Of a DNA stretch of 32,289 nt, positions 23,028-32,024 are shown in pieces. Below the pieces are notes generated by a model. It searched no databases. It worked only from the letters and a program-made list of their open reading frames with translations, and had not been told where the DNA came from. The DNA lies in NCBI GenBank assembly GCA_049297395.1, contig JBAQUG010000575.1, forward strand, positions 1 through 32,289, read 5' to 3'. Within the stretch, counting starts at the first letter, position 1. Every line of letters begins with the position of its first letter. Both the position numbers and the translations under genes were made by a program. The stretch is from GWF2-50-93 sp049297395 (GTDB lineage Bacteria > Verrucomicrobiota > Lentisphaeria > Victivallales > GWF2-50-93).

Positions 23028-25649
23028 ATGCCTCGGAAAAAGAACATAATCCTGGCGCTTGAAGGCGGTTCCGGAACCGCAAGCCTGGCAAAAAACAAGC
23101 TTGCGGAAATAGGAATCACCTGCGAAATATGCGCCGATATCGAGCCGTCGGAAACTGAAACCCAGTACGCGCTCGAGGATCTCGTGGGGAAATCCAGCCA
23201 GAGCGATCTTATCCTGGAAACACTGGCCGAAGCTGTTCCCGAACTGATAATCCTGCTCCTCGACACCGAAGGGAAAGTCGTCTATATGAGCGACTACAGG
23301 GGGTTCAAGGAGGATCCCATAGGCAAGAAGCAGCACGAGATATTCCGCGCTGAAATCGCCGAAAGGCACATGTCCGGGATAAGGCGTGCCGTTGAAACAG
23401 GCGAACCCGTGTTTGACGAGGAGATAATGGCCACCCCGGCTGGAAACATCGTCATAGATGTGAAATTCCTCCCCATCCGGAATTCAAAGGGGGAAGTCCA
23501 CAGGATACTTGGCATCGTCAGCGACATGACGAAGCACAAGGAGGTGGAACATGAGATACGCCGGCGCAATCTCATAATGCAGGCACTTGCCTTCGCATCT
23601 GAAATCTTCCAGGCGGACATCGATCTCGCCGAGTCAATAATGAAGGCCCTGAAGAAACTCGGGGAATCCTCGGATGTCGACCGGGCGTACGTGATGAAGC
23701 AATTCAACGAGGACGGCAGGACTTTCTACAGGGTCTGTTTCGAGTGGTGCGCGCCAGGAATAGAGCCCCAGATCAACAAACCATTGCTGCAGCGTCTCGA
23801 TCCGTCCAACACCATCTTCAAGAGGCACGCGGAAATATTGTCGAGAGGCGACATCGTGTATGGACACACAAGGGACTTCCCTGAAAACGAGCAGGCGCTT
23901 CTCAGGGAAAGGGGAATCGGTTCAACGGCAATAGTTCCAATCTTCGAAGGGAAGAACCTCTGGGGCATGCTTGTCTTCGATTCCTGCCAGAAGGAAAGGG
24001 ACTGGAGCCTGCCGGAACTTGACGTCCTGCGCACCGCCGCGAGCATACTTGGCGCGGCAATACGGAGAAGGACCATGGAGGACGCCCTGATAAACAGCAC
24101 CAGGCGCTTTGAACAGGTTGCGGAAATCGCAAGGGAGATGATCTGGGAGATGGATGAGAGGGGGCTTTACACCTATGTAAGCAATATTTCAAAGAGCATC
24201 CTGGGTTTCGAGCCTGCCGAGATTGTAGGCAAAAAGTATTTTTATGATCTCCATCCTGAAGCGAACAGGGAGGAATTCAAGAATGCCGCGTTCGAGGTGT
24301 TCAGGAAGAAGGAGTGCTTCCGGGATCTCCTTAACCCGGCATTGTCCAGGACCGGAAAAATAGTCTGGCTTTCGACAAACGGCGTTCCGATCATCAACGA
24401 ATCCGGAGAGCTTGTCGGATATAGGGGGTCCGACATCGACATAACCGACCGTTTCCAGGCGGATCAGGAGAGGAAGCTCCTTGAGGAGCAGCTGAGGCAG
24501 GTACAGAGGATGGAAAGCATCGGAAGGCTTGTCGGCGGAGTCGCGCATGACTTCAACAACTGCCTGCAGGTGATCCTGGGATTCACCGAGCTCATGCTGA
24601 TGAAGACGGAAAAGGACACCACCGACTACACAAGCCTCATGGAAATCAAGCAGGCAGGCAAAAGCGCGGTCGACATCACGCACCAGCTCCTTGCGTTCAG
24701 CAGGAAGCAGGTCATTGCACCGAAGGTCATGAATCTCAATGAGCTCGTCAAGAACGAGCATAGGATCCTGAAGCGCCTCATAGGCGAGGACATACGCCTT
24801 GAAACAAGTATCGAACCGGGACTGTTCAACATTTTCGCCGATTCCGGCAACATGCAGCAGGTCATCATGAATCTTGTCGTGAATTCCAGGGATGCGATGC
24901 CCGGAGGAGAAGGAGGAAGGATCACCATCAGGACATCCAACGCGGTATTCTCGAAGAAGGAGGTGCTTCCCGGAAACCAGGTGCGTGAAGGAAGGTTTGC
25001 GTGCCTTTCCGTCTCGGACAACGGGACGGGGATGACCAAGGATGTGATGAAAAACATATTCGATCCGTTTTTCACCACCAAGGGGTTGGGAAAGGGCACG
25101 GGCCTCGGTCTTTCCGTGGTGCATGGAATAACCGAGCAGCATGAAGGATGGATCCACGTATACAGCGACCTTGGGCATGGCACCGAATTCAAGCTCTACT
25201 TTCCCGCAGTGGAATCGGATCAGGACGACAGCCCGGGAAAGAAGATGGGCAGCGTTTGGCAGAAGGGGTCGGGGGAATGCGTCCTCGTCGTGGAGGATGA
25301 GTCTGCGGTCAGGAACATCACCTGCAACATATTGAGGCAGTACGGATATGAGGCGTGGGAGGCTTCCGGATGCAATGAGGCGATGTCATTGATGTCAACC
25401 TATCCGGCCAAGTTCAAGATTGCGATATGCGATGTTGTAATGCCTGACGGAAACGGAGTTGAACTTGTTGGAAAACTGAATATAATAAACCCGGAGCTCA
25501 AAATCCTCCTGACAAGCGGCTATACCGACGAAAAGTCCAGGTGGAAGGAAATCAGCATCAAAGGATACAGGTTCATCTATAAGCCATATCCGCTCGGGGA
25601 GCTGCTGAAAGTAGTCCATGAGCTGCTGAACACCCCGAAACAGAACTAG
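23028..25649 (+). CDS. PAS-GAF-PAS hybrid sensor histidine kinase
   Basis: An 873-aa soluble kinase with no transmembrane segment. Order: a PAS domain (about 60-170), a GAF domain (about 185-350), a second PAS (about 358-475), HisKA with phospho-acceptor H507 in GGVAHDFNN, HATPase (DNGTGMT, GKGTGLGLSV) and a receiver (about 752-870; VVEDES, CDVVMPDGNG, KPYP). The signal is cytoplasmic and unknown. The preceding 176-bp gap has only a weak possible promoter, and the ribosome site is poor. The receiver-Ser/Thr kinase gene begins 9 bp after its stop, which makes that protein the likely phosphorelay target. Confidence 0.9.
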   Translation: MPRKKNIILALEGGSGTASLAKNKLAEIGITCEICADIEPSETETQYALEDLVGKSSQSDLILETLAEAVPELIILLLDTEGKVVYMSDYRGFKEDPIGKKQHEIFRAEIAERHMSGIRRAVETGEPVFDEEIMATPAGNIVIDVKFLPIRNSKGEVHRILGIVSDMTKHKEVEHEIRRRNLIMQALAFASEIFQADIDLAESIMKALKKLGESSDVDRAYVMKQFNEDGRTFYRVCFEWCAPGIEPQINKPLLQRLDPSNTIFKRHAEILSRGDIVYGHTRDFPENEQALLRERGIGSTAIVPIFEGKNLWGMLVFDSCQKERDWSLPELDVLRTAASILGAAIRRRTMEDALINSTRRFEQVAEIAREMIWEMDERGLYTYVSNISKSILGFEPAEIVGKKYFYDLHPEANREEFKNAAFEVFRKKECFRDLLNPALSRTGKIVWLSTNGVPIINESGELVGYRGSDIDITDRFQADQERKLLEEQLRQVQRMESIGRLVGGVAHDFNNCLQVILGFTELMLMKTEKDTTDYTSLMEIKQAGKSAVDITHQLLAFSRKQVIAPKVMNLNELVKNEHRILKRLIGEDIRLETSIEPGLFNIFADSGNMQQVIMNLVVNSRDAMPGGEGGRITIRTSNAVFSKKEVLPGNQVREGRFACLSVSDNGTGMTKDVMKNIFDPFFTTKGLGKGTGLGLSVVHGITEQHEGWIHVYSDLGHGTEFKLYFPAVESDQDDSPGKKMGSVWQKGSGECVLVVEDESAVRNITCNILRQYGYEAWEASGCNEAMSLMSTYPAKFKIAICDVVMPDGNGVELVGKLNIINPELKILLTSGYTDEKSRWKEISIKGYRFIYKPYPLGELLKVVHELLNTPKQN

Positions 25650-25658
25650 GAAAAAACT

Positions 25659-26993
25659 ATGGTGGCAGATACAGACAGCGTACCTCCGATGAAGTTCACC
25701 AAAAGTGAACTTCCAAGAATACTTGTAATCGACGACGAGGAACCCATCAGGAAGATACTGAGGGCCGGACTTTCTGAAAAATACCACGTTGAAACCGCCG
25801 CATCAGCAGTGGAGGCCGCCGACAAGATCAACCAGGGCGTATTCAATATTATAATCTGCGACCTCTATATGCCCGAATTCTCCGGCAGGGAATTCTTTGC
25901 CGAGTGCAGGAAAGTCATTCCGGAAGTACCGTTCATTATCCTCACCGGCCAGCCGAAGTTCACAGATGCGATAAACTTTGTAAAGGACGGGGCTTTCTAC
26001 TATCTGACCAAGCCCATCGACTTTTCACTTCTCCATTCATTGGTGGACAAGGCGCTTGCCGAGCAGAAGGTCCTGTTCAATCCGGCCGACACATTCCAAA
26101 AATCGGAATTCAGGGGGTACAAGATAATCAAATCGCTCGGAGCCGGCAACTCCGGGACCGTGCTGCTCGGTGAAAAGGATGGGAACTTCTATGCAATAAA
26201 AATCCTCAGGAAGGATCTGGATCCTGAGAATTATGCGGTCAGGCTGAAAAGATTCATGCAGGAGTCCGATATCCTCAAGCAGATAAACCATCCAAACATT
26301 GTAAAGCTCTTTGAATTCAACCATGACGACAAGACCAACGCACCCTACATCATAATGGAGTACATAAGCGGCAAAGCGCTCTCACTCTACATAAAAGACA
26401 AGATTGAACTCGCCTTCGACCAGAAGCTCTATATCATAAACCAGATCGCCTACGCCCTTGATTATGTGCACCAGTGCGGAGTCCTGCACAGGGATGTAAA
26501 GCCCGAGAACATCCTCATAACTGAAAACCTCACAGTAAAACTCACTGATTTCGGCATCTGCAAGACTGCCGAGTCAGGAATCACGATGACAGGCGACGTC
26601 ATGGGTTCTCCGGCATACATGTCTCCGGAAAGCTTTGATTCCGCAAAGACACAGGACCAGCGCTCCGACATCTTCTCGCTGGGAGTGATCTGCTATGAAC
26701 TTTTCACCGGCGTCAGACCGTTCCAGGGGGACAGCTTCTACCAGCTGCTTGAGTCAATAAGGGAGAAAAAGCCCGAAGCTCCAAGAAAACTCAATCCACA
26801 GATCCCAAACTGGCTGCAGGACGTCATGGGCAAGATGCTTGACAAGAATCCCGACAAGAGGTTCGGTACGGCCGCAGAAGTGATGAAGGCCGTAAACTTC
26901 TATATCAACGAAGCGAATTCCAACGCAACTGCCGGCAGCATTACCACCCGCATCCTGAAGAGCATGCTCATCATGAACAACGTCTGGAAATGA
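25659..26993 (+). CDS. Receiver-domain Ser/Thr protein kinase
   Basis: A 444-aa protein fusing a complete receiver (about 19-135; IDDEE, phospho-acceptor D68 in ICDLYMPE, TKP) to a complete Hanks-type kinase (about 152-425). Kinase motifs are GAGNSG, K181 in YAIKIL, E202, HRDVKPEN (D279), DFG (D297) and SPAYMSPES. There is no transmembrane domain. Phosphorylation of the receiver by the adjacent hybrid kinase would couple two-component input to Ser/Thr phosphorylation. The truncated relative at 8394-9323 has the same architecture. AGGA lies before the ATG. Confidence 0.92.
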   Translation: MVADTDSVPPMKFTKSELPRILVIDDEEPIRKILRAGLSEKYHVETAASAVEAADKINQGVFNIIICDLYMPEFSGREFFAECRKVIPEVPFIILTGQPKFTDAINFVKDGAFYYLTKPIDFSLLHSLVDKALAEQKVLFNPADTFQKSEFRGYKIIKSLGAGNSGTVLLGEKDGNFYAIKILRKDLDPENYAVRLKRFMQESDILKQINHPNIVKLFEFNHDDKTNAPYIIMEYISGKALSLYIKDKIELAFDQKLYIINQIAYALDYVHQCGVLHRDVKPENILITENLTVKLTDFGICKTAESGITMTGDVMGSPAYMSPESFDSAKTQDQRSDIFSLGVICYELFTGVRPFQGDSFYQLLESIREKKPEAPRKLNPQIPNWLQDVMGKMLDKNPDKRFGTAAEVMKAVNFYINEANSNATAGSITTRILKSMLIMNNVWK

Positions 26994-27047
26994 TCCGCGA
27001 GCCGGATCCATATACCGGCATATTACAGAATATTTTCACCAGATCCC

Positions 27048-27076
27048 TTGACAGACCGCAGCATGCATCGTATTAT
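27048..27076 (+). promoter_or_regulatory. Near-consensus promoter of the arsR3-RND operon
   Basis: TTGACA (27048-27053), a 17-bp spacer and TATTAT (27071-27076) form an almost perfect sigma-70-type promoter, 28 bp before the arsR3 start. The AT-rich stretch just after the -10 has TTAT/ATAA half-sites 6 bp apart (27073-27086) that could bind ArsR3. Confidence 0.7.
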
Positions 27077-27103
27077 TTGAATATAACAATACCGGAGGAT
27101 GCC

Positions 27104-27370
27104 ATGATAGCAGATTACGCGAAGGACAGCGACCTCCTGAAAGCCCTGGCTCATCCTGTCCGCCTAAAAATGGTTGAAGGACTGATCCATAACGAATGCA
27201 ATGTCAACAAGATTGCGGCGAAGCTGAAACTTCCTCAGTCCACGGTTTCCCAGCACCTCTCAATCCTGCGGAACAGAGCCATGGTGCAGGTCAGGAAGGA
27301 AGGGCTGAAAACCTGCTACAAGGTCATCAATCCCAAGGTAATTGAGATTGTGATGATCCTAGGCAAATAA
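27104..27370 (+). CDS. ArsR-family regulator of the RND efflux operon
   Basis: An 88-aa winged-helix protein: LLKALAHPVRLKMVEGL, recognition region LPQSTVSQHLSILRNRAMV, and a wing with KTCYKVINPKV. It lacks the CVC As(III) site; the only Cys are C32 (HNECNVN) and C71 (KTCYKV), so it may sense another metal, a reactive sulfur species or redox state. The ATG at 27104 has GGAGG 6 nt before it, so the longer frame from 26990 is not used. It is 32 bp from the adaptor gene and probably represses it and itself. Confidence 0.88.
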   Translation: MIADYAKDSDLLKALAHPVRLKMVEGLIHNECNVNKIAAKLKLPQSTVSQHLSILRNRAMVQVRKEGLKTCYKVINPKVIEIVMILGK

Positions 27371-27402
27371 GACTGTAACATTATTTTCTGGATGGGAGAC
27401 AT

Positions 27403-28503
27403 ATGAAAAACCGCAGGACAATATTGATGCTGACTTCAGGACTGCTTGTACTGGCGCTCCTGCTTTGGCTCTCCGGCAAATTCTCTTCAAAGATATCTTT
27501 GGATGTTCCAAAGCTCAAGGGCAGGGATATTTCCGGGCAGGTTGTTCCTGTACGCCTCGTGAAGATGCCCTTAACTGAGTCTGCAGTAGGAACAGTCCAA
27601 GCGGTACATGAGATTGCGATTGCATCCAATTTCCTGGGAACTTCCTCTTTCTTTCTCCTGGGGCAGATCACCGAAGTGAACGTCAAGGCCGGACAGGAAG
27701 TCAAGAGGAATGATGTACTACTGAAGCTTGATGACACAAACCCAAGAACCAAGCTCCAGCAGGCGAAGTCAAGCCTGGAGATGGCCGAAGCCGCCTACAA
27801 GCAGGCTGTGATAGACGAGAAGAGGATGGGGACATTAGTGAAATCCCAGGCCGTCAGCCAGGGGCAATATGATCTGGCATCGACGAAACTCAAGTCTACT
27901 GAAGCTGATTTGAGAAGAATACAGGAAGTTGTTACCGAGTCCCAGTCCATACTCGACTACGCCACCATCCGATCCCCGATTGACGGGATCGTGATAGACA
28001 AGAAAGTCAACGTAGGAGATACCGTGTCTCCAGGCCAGACACTTTTGAAGCTCATCGATCCGACCCGCATGCAGATGGTTGCAAGCGTCAGGGAATCGCT
28101 TGCGAGCAGGCTCAAGGCAGGGCAGAGTATCGGCGTAAAGATCGACACCTTGAACAAGTTATGCTCAGGCACTATAAGTGAAATCGTACCGGAATCCAGT
28201 TCCACAAGCAGGACTTTCCTTGTCAAGGTCACAGGTCCGTGTCCGGCCGGGATATACTCCGGAATGTTCGGGCGCATATTGATTCCCCTCGAAGATGAAC
28301 AGGTCCTGTTAATCCCCGCCAGGGCTCTAAGGATGTCTGGACAGCTGGAACTGGTCGATGTTGCAGAAAACGGGCAGGAGCTTCGCAGATCCGTAAGGGC
28401 CGGCCGGACTTTCGGAGAGGATATTGAAATACTTTCCGGTCTGAAAGAAGGCGAGCAAGTAGTAGTCCCTGCGGTTCCGGAGGACAATTCCAATGCAAGG
28501 TGA
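27403..28503 (+). CDS. RND efflux periplasmic adaptor (membrane fusion protein)
   Basis: A 366-aa HlyD/AcrA-type adaptor: an N-terminal membrane anchor (about 7-24), barrel-sandwich halves (ITEVNVKAGQEVKRNDVLLKLDD and IRSPIDGIVIDKKVNVGDTVSPGQTLLKLID) on either side of an alpha-hairpin (about 115-185), a beta-barrel and a membrane-proximal end. It links the inner-membrane pump to an outer-membrane channel. GGGAG precedes the ATG. No Lys/Met-rich metal site or His-rich tail is visible, so the substrate is open. Its end overlaps the permease start by 11 bp. Confidence 0.9.
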   Translation: MKNRRTILMLTSGLLVLALLLWLSGKFSSKISLDVPKLKGRDISGQVVPVRLVKMPLTESAVGTVQAVHEIAIASNFLGTSSFFLLGQITEVNVKAGQEVKRNDVLLKLDDTNPRTKLQQAKSSLEMAEAAYKQAVIDEKRMGTLVKSQAVSQGQYDLASTKLKSTEADLRRIQEVVTESQSILDYATIRSPIDGIVIDKKVNVGDTVSPGQTLLKLIDPTRMQMVASVRESLASRLKAGQSIGVKIDTLNKLCSGTISEIVPESSSTSRTFLVKVTGPCPAGIYSGMFGRILIPLEDEQVLLIPARALRMSGQLELVDVAENGQELRRSVRAGRTFGEDIEILSGLKEGEQVVVPAVPEDNSNAR

Positions 28504-31500
28504 TTCAAAACCTCCCGGGGTGAAGGAACACGGCTTCACTGACAGGATAGTCAGGATCTTCCTGAACTCCAACTTGTCCCTGGTGCTTATCATACTCGCG
28601 ACAGCAATGGGGTTGGCCGCATTGTATCTGACGCCCAGGGAGGAAGACCCTCAGATAGTTGTCCCCCTCGCCGATGTATATGTGAACTTCCCAGGGCACT
28701 CCGCCGCCGAAGTGGAACAGATTGTCACGACACCGCTTGAAAAACTCCTCTACCAGATAGACGGCGTCGAGTACGTCTATTCCATGAGCCGCGAAAACCA
28801 GGCTGTCATAACGGTAAGATATTATGTCGGCGAGGACAGGGAACGCAGCCTGGTAAAGCTGTATAAGAAAATCCAGGAAAACCTTGACATAGTTCCACCG
28901 GGACAAATTGAATGGGTGATCAAACCCGTTGAAATAGACGATGTTCCGATCATCACACTGACATTGTCCTCCGGAAAATCAGACAACATGACAATACGGC
29001 GCGTTGCCGAGGAGATAACCCAGAACCTCGCCGATGTAAAGGATGTCTCACGCACATACGTGGTCGGAGGATCTCCGCGTGTGGTCCAGATATTCATGGA
29101 TCCTGATCGGATGGCCGGATATCATGTCTCGCCGCTTGAACTGGAAAGCGCAATAAAGGCATCGAACCTGAGGATGACTTCCGGGGATTTCAGGAGCAAT
29201 GACAATCTTATTCAGATAGAGGCAGGGAACCAGATCCGTGACGCCAGGCAGCTGAAGGAGCTTGTCGTTGGAGTCTTCGTTGATCGTCCAGTCTTCCTCA
29301 AGGATGTAGCAGATATAGTGGATGGGCCGGGGGAGATCAGCAGCTATGTCCGTTATGGAAACGGACCCGCGAAAGAATTTACGAAGGAGGAGTTTTTTCC
29401 TGGAACATTCCTAGGCGCCGGCCCAGCTTCTGGAAATACCGCCGAAGAGAATATAGTTTCCTCCCCGGCTACAACCATAGCGATAGCCAAGAAAAAAGGC
29501 GCCAATGCTGTCTGGGTGGCCGAAGAAGTGCTGAAGAAAGCCGAGCATATCAAGGCAACCATGGTCCCCGAAGACATGGATCTTGTCATAACCCGCAACT
29601 ATGGCCTGACCGCCGATGAGAAAGTGAATGAACTTGTCTGGGGCTTGACGCTTGCAATCATAATTATCATTGTACTTCTGACTTTCGGACTGGGCTGGAG
29701 GGAAGCGCTGATCGTTGCACTGGCGGTGCCGGTGGTTTTCGGTCTTACCCTTGCAGTCAACCTGCTCCTTGGTTTTACCATAAACAGGGTTACGCTTTTC
29801 GCGCTCATCCTGGCCCTGGGCCTGCTGGTGGACGATCCGATCGTCGATGTCGAGAACATCACAAGGCATTTCTCCCTGCGCAGGAAGGCGACGCGACGCA
29901 TAGTGCTGGAGGCCGTCTCCGAGATACGCCCTCCCCTCATAATTGCGACTCTCGCAGTGATTGCGAGTTTCCTGCCAATGTTCTTCATTACCGGGATGAT
30001 GGGCCCGTACATGCGTCCGATGGCCTTGAATGTCCCTGTGACCATGCTCATGTCGATGCTGGTCGCATTCACGATAACGCCATGGCTTTCCTTCCACCTT
30101 CTCAAAAACCACTTTAATTCCGGAGCGGAGGCAGACAACATCACCAGTGATCCACATGATTTCGGCTCGCTCAGGCAGTCGTTGCTATACAGGGTCTTCC
30201 ATCCCATGATGGAACCTTTGCTGCGTTCCAAGCGCCGTGCATTGGCCTTCCTTGGGATCATGGTATTCCTCACAGTCGCCGCCATGGGACTTGCCGCAGT
30301 CCGAAGCGTACCCCTGAAAATGCTCCCTTTCGACAACAAGAACGAACTTCTGCTGGTGCTTGATTTCGACGAAGGCATAACCCTTGAGAGGACGGATGCC
30401 GCTGTCCGGGATTTTGAAAGATATCTTTCCACTGTCCCGGAAATATCGGGTTTTACCAGCTATGTCGGTTTGTCTTCACCTATGGACTTCAATGGACTTG
30501 TCCGTCATTATTACATAAGAAAAGGCGACAACATTGCGGAAATAAGGATCAACCTGGCAGGAAAGAAGAACCGCTACCAGCAAAGCCATGGAATAGGTCT
30601 CCGGATTCGGAACGACCTGCAGAAGATCGCAGAAAGTACCCATGCCAGAATGAAGCTTGTGGAAACTCCGCCCGGGCCTCCGGTCATCGCCAGCATCGTG
30701 GCGGAAGTTTACGGACAGCCGTCCAGCAGCTATGAGGATATCCTGCTTGCGTCCGATACTGTGAAAGCACGCCTATCAGCCGAGCCCGGAGTTGTCGATG
30801 TCGATGATGTCAGGGAGGCGCCAAGAAGGAAATTCATCTTCATTACCGACCAGGAAAAGGCCGCGATCAACGGCATAAGCACGGAGAAGATCGCTGAAAC
30901 CTTGAAAATGGTTCTCTCCGGCGCCTCCATTGGGATAGTGCAGAGCAACACGGAGCGAAACCCACTGCTGATAGAACTTAAATTCCCAGTTTCGCAGCGC
31001 ACTGGAGCCACGGATCTGACTCGCATTTATGTCAAGGGCGAAACCGGACACATGGTCCAGCTCTCTGAACTCGGACGCTGGGAATCTTCTCGCGTCGACC
31101 AGCAGATATACCATAAGAACCTGAAGCGGGTCGCATATGTCTTCGCGGAAACCGCTGGACGCCCCCCTGCGGATCTTGTCGTTGATATGCAAAGCGACAG
31201 GGTGGAATATGGAGTTACGGCCGGAAAAACCAAAAGGATCACCGAAGGGAACGGATGGATATCTGATGCTTCTCCAAGACCTGTGCCACAACGGACATTC
31301 CTGTCCAACGGAAGCGGAATAAAATGGGCGATACCGGAAAAATTCAAGGTCGACTTCGCTGGCGAAGGGGAATGGAAAATAACGCTTGACGTATTCCGGG
31401 ATCTCGGCCTCGCCTTTGCAGCCGCGCTGATAGGCATCTACATACTTCTTGTCGCCCAGACAGCATCGTTTACAATTCCCGCGGTAATAATGACGGCCAT

Positions 31501-31942
31501 ACCGCTTACAATTCTTGGTGTCATGCCCGGATTCTGGCTCCTGAATTTACTCGGCGCGAATTACTCAGGCGGATATCTTGATCCTGTCTATTTCACCGCC
31601 ACTGGAATGATTGGGATGATCGCACTGTCGGGAATAGTCACGAGAAATTCGATCATATTGGTCGACTTCATACACATGTCCCTTTCCCGCGGCAGAACTC
31701 TTCCAGAGGCGATCATGGAAAGCTGCGTTGTGCGCCTGCGTCCGATACTGCTGACCGCCAGCGCGGCGATGTTCGGAGCAATTCCCATCATCATGGATCC
31801 GATATTCTCCGGTCTTGCCTGGGCCTTGATCTTCGGACTTTTCGCATCCACCCTTTTCACCCTCTTTGTAATCCCCGTCACCTACTGGCTGATCTATTCG
31901 GACAGGACTGGACACGGGATGCCGAAAATTGAGGAGGATTGA
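28493..31942 (+). CDS. RND efflux permease (AcrB superfamily)
   Basis: A 1149-aa inner-membrane proton/drug antiporter, about 100 residues longer than the usual 1030-1050. The proton-relay segment in the fourth helix is GLLVDDPIVDVENITRH (D447, D448), the acid pair of drug-type RND pumps. Two periplasmic loops are expanded: about 290-325 (GPAKEFTKEEFFPGTF...) and about 905-955, before the second membrane half. GGAGG lies 9 nt before the ATG, within the adaptor gene. No outer-membrane factor follows; the pump must share a TolC-like protein encoded elsewhere. Control by ArsR3 suggests a metal or thiol-reactive inducer. Confidence 0.92.
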   Translation: MQGDSKPPGVKEHGFTDRIVRIFLNSNLSLVLIILATAMGLAALYLTPREEDPQIVVPLADVYVNFPGHSAAEVEQIVTTPLEKLLYQIDGVEYVYSMSRENQAVITVRYYVGEDRERSLVKLYKKIQENLDIVPPGQIEWVIKPVEIDDVPIITLTLSSGKSDNMTIRRVAEEITQNLADVKDVSRTYVVGGSPRVVQIFMDPDRMAGYHVSPLELESAIKASNLRMTSGDFRSNDNLIQIEAGNQIRDARQLKELVVGVFVDRPVFLKDVADIVDGPGEISSYVRYGNGPAKEFTKEEFFPGTFLGAGPASGNTAEENIVSSPATTIAIAKKKGANAVWVAEEVLKKAEHIKATMVPEDMDLVITRNYGLTADEKVNELVWGLTLAIIIIIVLLTFGLGWREALIVALAVPVVFGLTLAVNLLLGFTINRVTLFALILALGLLVDDPIVDVENITRHFSLRRKATRRIVLEAVSEIRPPLIIATLAVIASFLPMFFITGMMGPYMRPMALNVPVTMLMSMLVAFTITPWLSFHLLKNHFNSGAEADNITSDPHDFGSLRQSLLYRVFHPMMEPLLRSKRRALAFLGIMVFLTVAAMGLAAVRSVPLKMLPFDNKNELLLVLDFDEGITLERTDAAVRDFERYLSTVPEISGFTSYVGLSSPMDFNGLVRHYYIRKGDNIAEIRINLAGKKNRYQQSHGIGLRIRNDLQKIAESTHARMKLVETPPGPPVIASIVAEVYGQPSSSYEDILLASDTVKARLSAEPGVVDVDDVREAPRRKFIFITDQEKAAINGISTEKIAETLKMVLSGASIGIVQSNTERNPLLIELKFPVSQRTGATDLTRIYVKGETGHMVQLSELGRWESSRVDQQIYHKNLKRVAYVFAETAGRPPADLVVDMQSDRVEYGVTAGKTKRITEGNGWISDASPRPVPQRTFLSNGSGIKWAIPEKFKVDFAGEGEWKITLDVFRDLGLAFAAALIGIYILLVAQTASFTIPAVIMTAIPLTILGVMPGFWLLNLLGANYSGGYLDPVYFTATGMIGMIALSGIVTRNSIILVDFIHMSLSRGRTLPEAIMESCVVRLRPILLTASAAMFGAIPIIMDPIFSGLAWALIFGLFASTLFTLFVIPVTYWLIYSDRTGHGMPKIEED

Positions 31943-32024
31943 GCGGAGACTTCTGAAATCCGACGCCGGGGTAAGATCCATTGTAAAGCGCGCCCAGTGG
32001 CAACACTGAGATTGGAACTTCAGA

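Noticed and set aside
24189..25178. 329-codon minus-strand frame inside the PAS-GAF-PAS kinase gene
   Set aside because: It is a shadow of the HisKA/HATPase coding region, with no homologous motif.
31995..32008. Hairpin CAGTG-GCAA-CACTG as a bidirectional terminator between the RND and ABC genes
   Set aside because: The stem is only 5 bp and no T-tract follows on either strand.
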